From Arthrobacter sp. FW306-07-I (GTDB taxonomy: Bacteria; Actinomycetota; Actinomycetes; Actinomycetales; Micrococcaceae), in NCBI RefSeq assembly GCF_021800405.1, contig NZ_CP084550.1, positions 620,001 through 684,000 on the forward strand: a DNA stretch of 64,000 nucleotides, in the 5' to 3' direction. Shown one piece after another: positions 59,890 to 64,000 of this stretch. Each line of letters starts with the position of its first letter. Positions within the stretch are counted from its first letter, which is position 1. A program made the position numbers and the translations under genes. A model generated the notes under the pieces. The model ran no database searches and was not told the origin of the DNA. It saw only the letters and a list, made by a program, of their open reading frames with translations.

Positions 59890-62744
59890 TGCCGATGGAC
59901 CTGGCTCCGGTGCCGCGCTGGCGCCGGAGCAGCCACCGGCTTGCCCTCAGGCTGGCCCGCCGCGACATCGCACGCCACAAGGGGCGGTCCCTCCTCATCA
60001 TCCTGCTGATCATGCTGCCCGTGGCAGGGCTGACCGGCGCCGCCACGCTCTACCAGAGTTCCCAGCGCACACCCGGGGAGACCGTCCGGTACGAGCTGGG
60101 CAACACCCAGGCGCGGTTCAGTGTGTTGCCGGTTCCCAGCGGGGACTCCCTGCAGGACCCGTCCAATGACGCCGTGGTCGCCTCCAGCACGGGCCGGTTC
60201 GACCCGGACTTCCAGCGGACGGACCCCCTCGACGTTATCCCGGCCGGCTATGAGGTCCTGCGGCAACGGATGCTGCCGCTCACCACCGCTGTGGGCGACG
60301 CGCTGGTTTCTCTGCAGGGCAGGGAAGTGGACCCGCTCAACCCGGCATTCGCCGGCAAGTTCACGCTCCTGGATGGGCGGGCGCCCCAGACCGCCACGGA
60401 GGTCCTGGCCTCGCCCGGGCTGCTGGCGCGCTTCCACCTCAGCCTGGGCATGGAATTTACGACGTCGGCAGGAACCTTTGTTCCCGTAGGAACCATTCGG
60501 GACGCGGGGGCAGCGGACAGCAACAGCTTCCTGTACCTGCAGTCCAGCCAGGTGCCTCCCGGTGTCCAGCAAGGGCCGTTGAACCGCCAGTCCGTGTCCT
60601 ACTACGTGGTGGGACCGGAGCCGGTGAGGTGGCAGCAGGTCAGGGAAGCGAACAGCAAAGGGGTGGGCGTGCTTTCCCGGAGCGTGGTGCTGAATCCGCC
60701 GCCCCTTGAGCAGCGCAGGGTGCCCGGTTCACCGCCGCGGGATGACTCATCGGCCGCGGTTGCCGTCTACGCCACGTTCGGCCTTGTCGGGGCGCTCGCG
60801 CTCCTGGAGGTGGGTCTGCTGGCCGGTGCCGCCTTCGCTGTCGGAGCCAAAGGCCAGGTGCGCGAGCTGGCGCTGCTGGCGTCTGCCGGGGCGGAAAGTG
60901 CCACCATCGGGACTGTGGTCACGGCGGGCGGACTGTGGCTTGGCAGCCTTGCCGTTGCGGTTGGCGCCGCGCTGGGGCTGGGAGCCGCTGCAGCCGTCGT
61001 CCAGGTGGTTCGCTCCACCGGTTCTGTCCGGCTCGCCGGCCTGCACCCGGACTTCCTGCTGACCGCCGTCGCCATGGCCATGGGCCTGGCGGCCTGCGTC
61101 CTGGCTGCGCTGGTCCCCGCCCGCCAGGTGTCCCGGCAGGCGGTATTGGGCGCGTTGAAATCCGGGCGGACGCCGGCACCAAAAAGTACGCGCACCACCG
61201 TGGCCGGCGGCGTGGCACTGGCACTTGCCGCGGGCCTGCTGGCAGCCGGCTGGCTTCTGGGTAGTTCCACAGGGGACCCGGACCGGCAGGCGGAGCAATT
61301 GCCGTTGGTGGTCACGATGCTGATTGCGGGTGCGGTTTTCGCGGTTACCGGCCTGGTGCTGGTGACAGGCTGGCTGATCCTGCGCCTGACGTCCCGGACC
61401 CAATGGCTGTCCCTCTCCCTCCGGATGGCCGCGCGGGACTCGGCGAGGAACCGCGGCCGGAGCGTGCCCGCCGTCGCCGCGGTGCTGGCAGCCGCCACCC
61501 TCGCAAGCGCCGCCCTGGTGCTTTCAGCCAGCCAGCAGGCGGGACTGCGGGCAGGGCATTATTGGAGCGGGCTGGAAAACCAGGCGTATGTGCCCCTGGC
61601 AGTGGACCCGCCGCCGGCGGCCGACGGCAGCAGGCAGCCACCCCGGCAGGTGGATGCATCCGCACTCTCCTCCGCGCTGGCGGAGGCCCTGGGCACTGTC
61701 GAATCGACCCGGCTCGTCACGGCTCCTGAAGGCCTGCGCAGCTGTCCGGAAGGTCCCGCCGACCCAGCGCTCCCGGCACGCACGGATACCTCAAATTGCC
61801 TGGTCTTCTCACTGGCCAGACCGCAGGCCAACGAGTGCCCCAAGACACCGCAGGGAAGGCTCGTAGACCCGGGGGACTGGCGGTGCCGCGGGTCCATGGT
61901 CAATGAACAGCCGTCCGACCGGGCCATCCTGGTGGGCGGCGCAGAGGACATCCGCGCGGCGCTGGGCCGGGACGCATCCCCGGAGGCGATCGCGGTGCTG
62001 AGGGCCGGGGGGATGGTGGTGACCAACCCCGTTTTCGTCACTGACGGAAAGGCGGTGCTCCAAGCGCGGGATGTGCGGACCCACCAGCCCGCACCCTCAG
62101 GGCCAGGCACTGTCCCTTCGGTGGTCAGGAGCAGCGCCCTGGACGCGGTGGTGCTCGAACCGCGCGTCGCGGTCCCTTACTACGGCGCTGTCTCGCCCGA
62201 AACGGCCGCGCGCCTTGACCTGCGCCCTGCACCAACCGGACTGCTGGTGCAGCTGGCCAAGTATCCGTCGGAGGCTGAGGCGGATGCAGCCTCCGCTGCA
62301 GCCGCTGCCGTCTATGGTCAGCCCGGCATGCCCTTCCAGGCGGAACCGGGCATCACGAAGGGCAGTCAGTGGATGACCTGGTCCATCGTGGCCGCCGCGG
62401 CGCTCATCACGTTCAGCGCAGCGGGCATTACCAGTGGCCTGTCCCTGGCCGACGCCCGCACGGACCATGCCACCCTTGCCGGGGTCGGCGCGTCACCCCG
62501 GCTGCGCAGGGCCTTGGCGGGTTCCCAGGCCCTGTTCACCAGTGGCGTCGGCGCCCTGCTGGGGGCGCTGGCCGGGGCAGTGCCGGCTCTCCTGCTGGTC
62601 CTGGCCACGGACATGCGGACCGCAGTGGAGGTCCCCTGGCTGCACCTGCTCGCCCTCGTGGTTGCCGTTCCGTTGGCGGGTGCATCGCTCGCATGGGCCT
62701 GCACGCGCTCCGGCCTGCCGCTGTCCCGGCGCGGCCTGGCCTAG
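59889..62744 (+). CDS. FtsX-like ABC permease
   Basis: 951 residues. An N-terminal helix (LLIILLIMLPVAGLTGAATL) and about seven more form two FtsX blocks, with a large extracellular domain (~60-270) after the first helix and a second (~560-780) in the second half; the two Cys-containing stretches there (LRSCPEGP, NCLVFSL) may form disulfides. It pairs with the ATPase to move lipids, peptides or antimicrobials without a classical transmembrane channel. The start ATG shares one base with the preceding stop. Confidence 0.9.
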
Positions 62745-62884
62745 CAGGAAGACCCCCTCGTTCGTCGCCGGGTCAGTGCCGTTCACCGCATGGCCGGGCG
62801 CCGCGCCGCCGTCGGCCGCTTTATGACTGGCCCGCATTGGTAGGGTGCCCGTGGCAGAAGTGTGAAAACTCTCAAGGAGGAGAC

Positions 62885-64000
62885 ATGGCCGGAGTGCCTG
62901 ACCAACGGAAAAACGGATCCCGGGCGGAGGGCGGACTGGCCACAGACCCGGATCTTCCTCCGCCCGCCGTGGACGAGGCCCGGCTCGAGGCCGAGGACCG
63001 GAAATGGACCCCGGCCAAGATCGCACTCTGGGCCGCCATTGCCCTGCTGGGCGGCGTCGCCTGGTTCATGCTGGCGATCGTCCGTGGTGAAACCGTCAAC
63101 GCCATCTGGTTCGTCTTCGCCTCCGTGTGCACCTACCTGATCGGCTACCGCTTCTACTCCAAGGTGATCGAGCGGTACATCACCAAGCCGGACGACCGCC
63201 GCGCCACCCCGGCCGAGTACAAGGCCGACGGCAAGGACTACGTCCGCACGGACCGCAACGTGCTGTTCGGCCACCACTTCGCCGCCATCGCCGGTGCCGG
63301 CCCGCTGGTGGGCCCGGTCATCGCGGCCCAGATGGGTTATCTTCCCGGCACGATCTGGATCATCGTCGGCGTGGTCTTTGCCGGCGCGGTCCAGGACTAC
63401 CTGGTCATGTTCTTCTCCATGCGCCGCGGCGGCCGGTCCCTGGGCCAGATGGCCCGCGAGGAACTCGGGGTCATCGGTGGCACGGCAGCCCTGATCGCCA
63501 CCTTGCTCATCATGGTGATCATCGTGGCCATCCTGGCGCTCGTCGTCGTCAATGCCCTGGGTGAGAGCCCGTGGGGTGTGTTCTCCGTGGGCATGACCAT
63601 CCCCATCGCCCTCTTCATGGGCGTCTACCTGCGGTACCTGCGCCCCGGCAAGGTCATGGAAGTCTCGATCATCGGCTTCGTCCTGCTCATGGCCGCCATC
63701 ATCGGCGGCGGCCTGGTGGCCCAGACCGAGTGGGGCGCCGCCGTGTTCCACCTGGACAAGGTGACCATCGCGTGGGGCCTGATCATCTACGGTTTCATCG
63801 CCGCCATCCTGCCGGTGTGGCTGCTGCTGGCACCGCGCGACTACCTTTCCACCTTCATGAAGATCGGCGTGATCGTCATGCTGGCGCTGGCCATCATCGT
63901 GGTCCGGCCCGAGGTCACCGTTCCGGCCTTCAGCGAGTTCGCCGGCCGGGAGAACGGCCCGGTGTTCTCCGGCGCCCTGTTCCCCTTCCTGTTCGTCACC
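62885..64000 (+). CDS. cstA: Carbon starvation protein CstA, pyruvate/peptide transporter (3' end missing)
   Basis: The first 372 codons are present and the frame runs to the right edge. AGGAGG lies 5 nt before ATG 62885. After a polar ~45-residue N-terminus, helices such as IALWAAIALLGGVAWFMLAI, the conserved DRNVLFGHHFAAIAGAGPLV, GVVFAGAVQDYLVMFFSMRR and VWLLLAPRDYLSTFMKIGV match CstA. In other bacteria it takes up pyruvate or peptides during carbon limitation and is CRP-dependent. A GTGA-N6-TCA-like sequence lies just upstream but overlaps the leader. Confidence 0.95.
   Translation, partial: MAGVPDQRKNGSRAEGGLATDPDLPPPAVDEARLEAEDRKWTPAKIALWAAIALLGGVAWFMLAIVRGETVNAIWFVFASVCTYLIGYRFYSKVIERYITKPDDRRATPAEYKADGKDYVRTDRNVLFGHHFAAIAGAGPLVGPVIAAQMGYLPGTIWIIVGVVFAGAVQDYLVMFFSMRRGGRSLGQMAREELGVIGGTAALIATLLIMVIIVAILALVVVNALGESPWGVFSVGMTIPIALFMGVYLRYLRPGKVMEVSIIGFVLLMAAIIGGGLVAQTEWGAAVFHLDKVTIAWGLIIYGFIAAILPVWLLLAPRDYLSTFMKIGVIVMLALAIIVVRPEVTVPAFSEFAGRENGPVFSGALFPFLFVT

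Overview
The window is a 64 kb chromosomal segment of a high-GC Gram-positive bacterium, most likely Arthrobacter/Pseudarthrobacter or a close Micrococcaceae relative. This rests on the strongly GC-rich third codon positions, GTP-dependent PEP carboxykinase, a DUF222/HNH (13E12-type) gene, an actinobacterial NsrR with three cysteines, the YhgE/Pip and PadR-ABC modules, and many genes whose start codon sits 6-7 nt behind a -10 hexamer with no Shine-Dalgarno sequence. The genus is inferred from gene content, not from a database search.

Layout. 1-9.4 kb: the 3' end of a mannonate dehydratase-like gene, a gluconokinase fused to a GH3 glycosidase, a protein with duplicated Rho-N-like motifs, a SRPBCC protein, a STAS-like protein, a CPBP protease/hydrolase operon, a lipoprotein, a second hydrolase and a membrane protein. 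9.5-17.9 kb: tRNA-Ser(CGA), a DUF222/HNH gene with an exact 33-bp duplication in its HNH motif, a dehydrogenase-pterin synthase-like fusion coupled to a glycosyltransferase, tadA, a PAP2 phosphatase, upp, a VOC protein, and a cell-wall lytic enzyme behind a c-di-AMP (ydaO-type) riboswitch. 17.9-27.3 kb: a surface-glycosylation block on the minus strand with a response regulator, histidine kinase, GT2-GtrA polyprenol-sugar transferase and two paralogous ArnT/GT39-like transferases (one with a frameshifted 3' end), with a divergent Gly-rich membrane protein. 27.8-35.7 kb: an orphan winged-helix regulator, a SixA-like phosphatase, a LysR/EamA divergent pair, and a TetR-controlled operon (degenerate ABC ATPase, YhgE-type membrane protein, TetR, small membrane protein).

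35.7-47.3 kb is mostly core metabolism: a flavoprotein disulfide reductase, tRNA-Arg(ACG), pckG with a CRP-type site, hmp-nsrR for nitric oxide detoxification, a phosphomannomutase/phosphoglucomutase, a RecQ-like helicase with a phosphoribosyltransferase-like tail, a DHA2 efflux transporter and tRNA-Ser(GCT). 47.4-64 kb: a GNAT enzyme overlapping a prolyl oligopeptidase, a large FAD/NAD(P)-binding protein, a 1507-residue secreted nuclease/5'-nucleotidase, tRNA-Ser(TGA), a quinone oxidoreductase, a PadR-ABC-FtsX operon, and the 5' part of cstA.

Several genes form recognisable circuits: NsrR with hmp; TetR with its palindromic operator in front of the YhgE operon; PadR with clustered GCATAC/GTATGC half-sites in front of its own ABC transporter; c-di-AMP with a lytic enzyme; and TadA with its substrate tRNA-Arg(ACG). 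No prophage, insertion sequence, CRISPR array or classical defence island is visible. The most unusual items are the two enzyme fusions, the HNH-motif duplication, the RecQ-PRTase architecture, the ABC protein lacking all nucleotide-binding motifs, and the widespread leaderless promoters.
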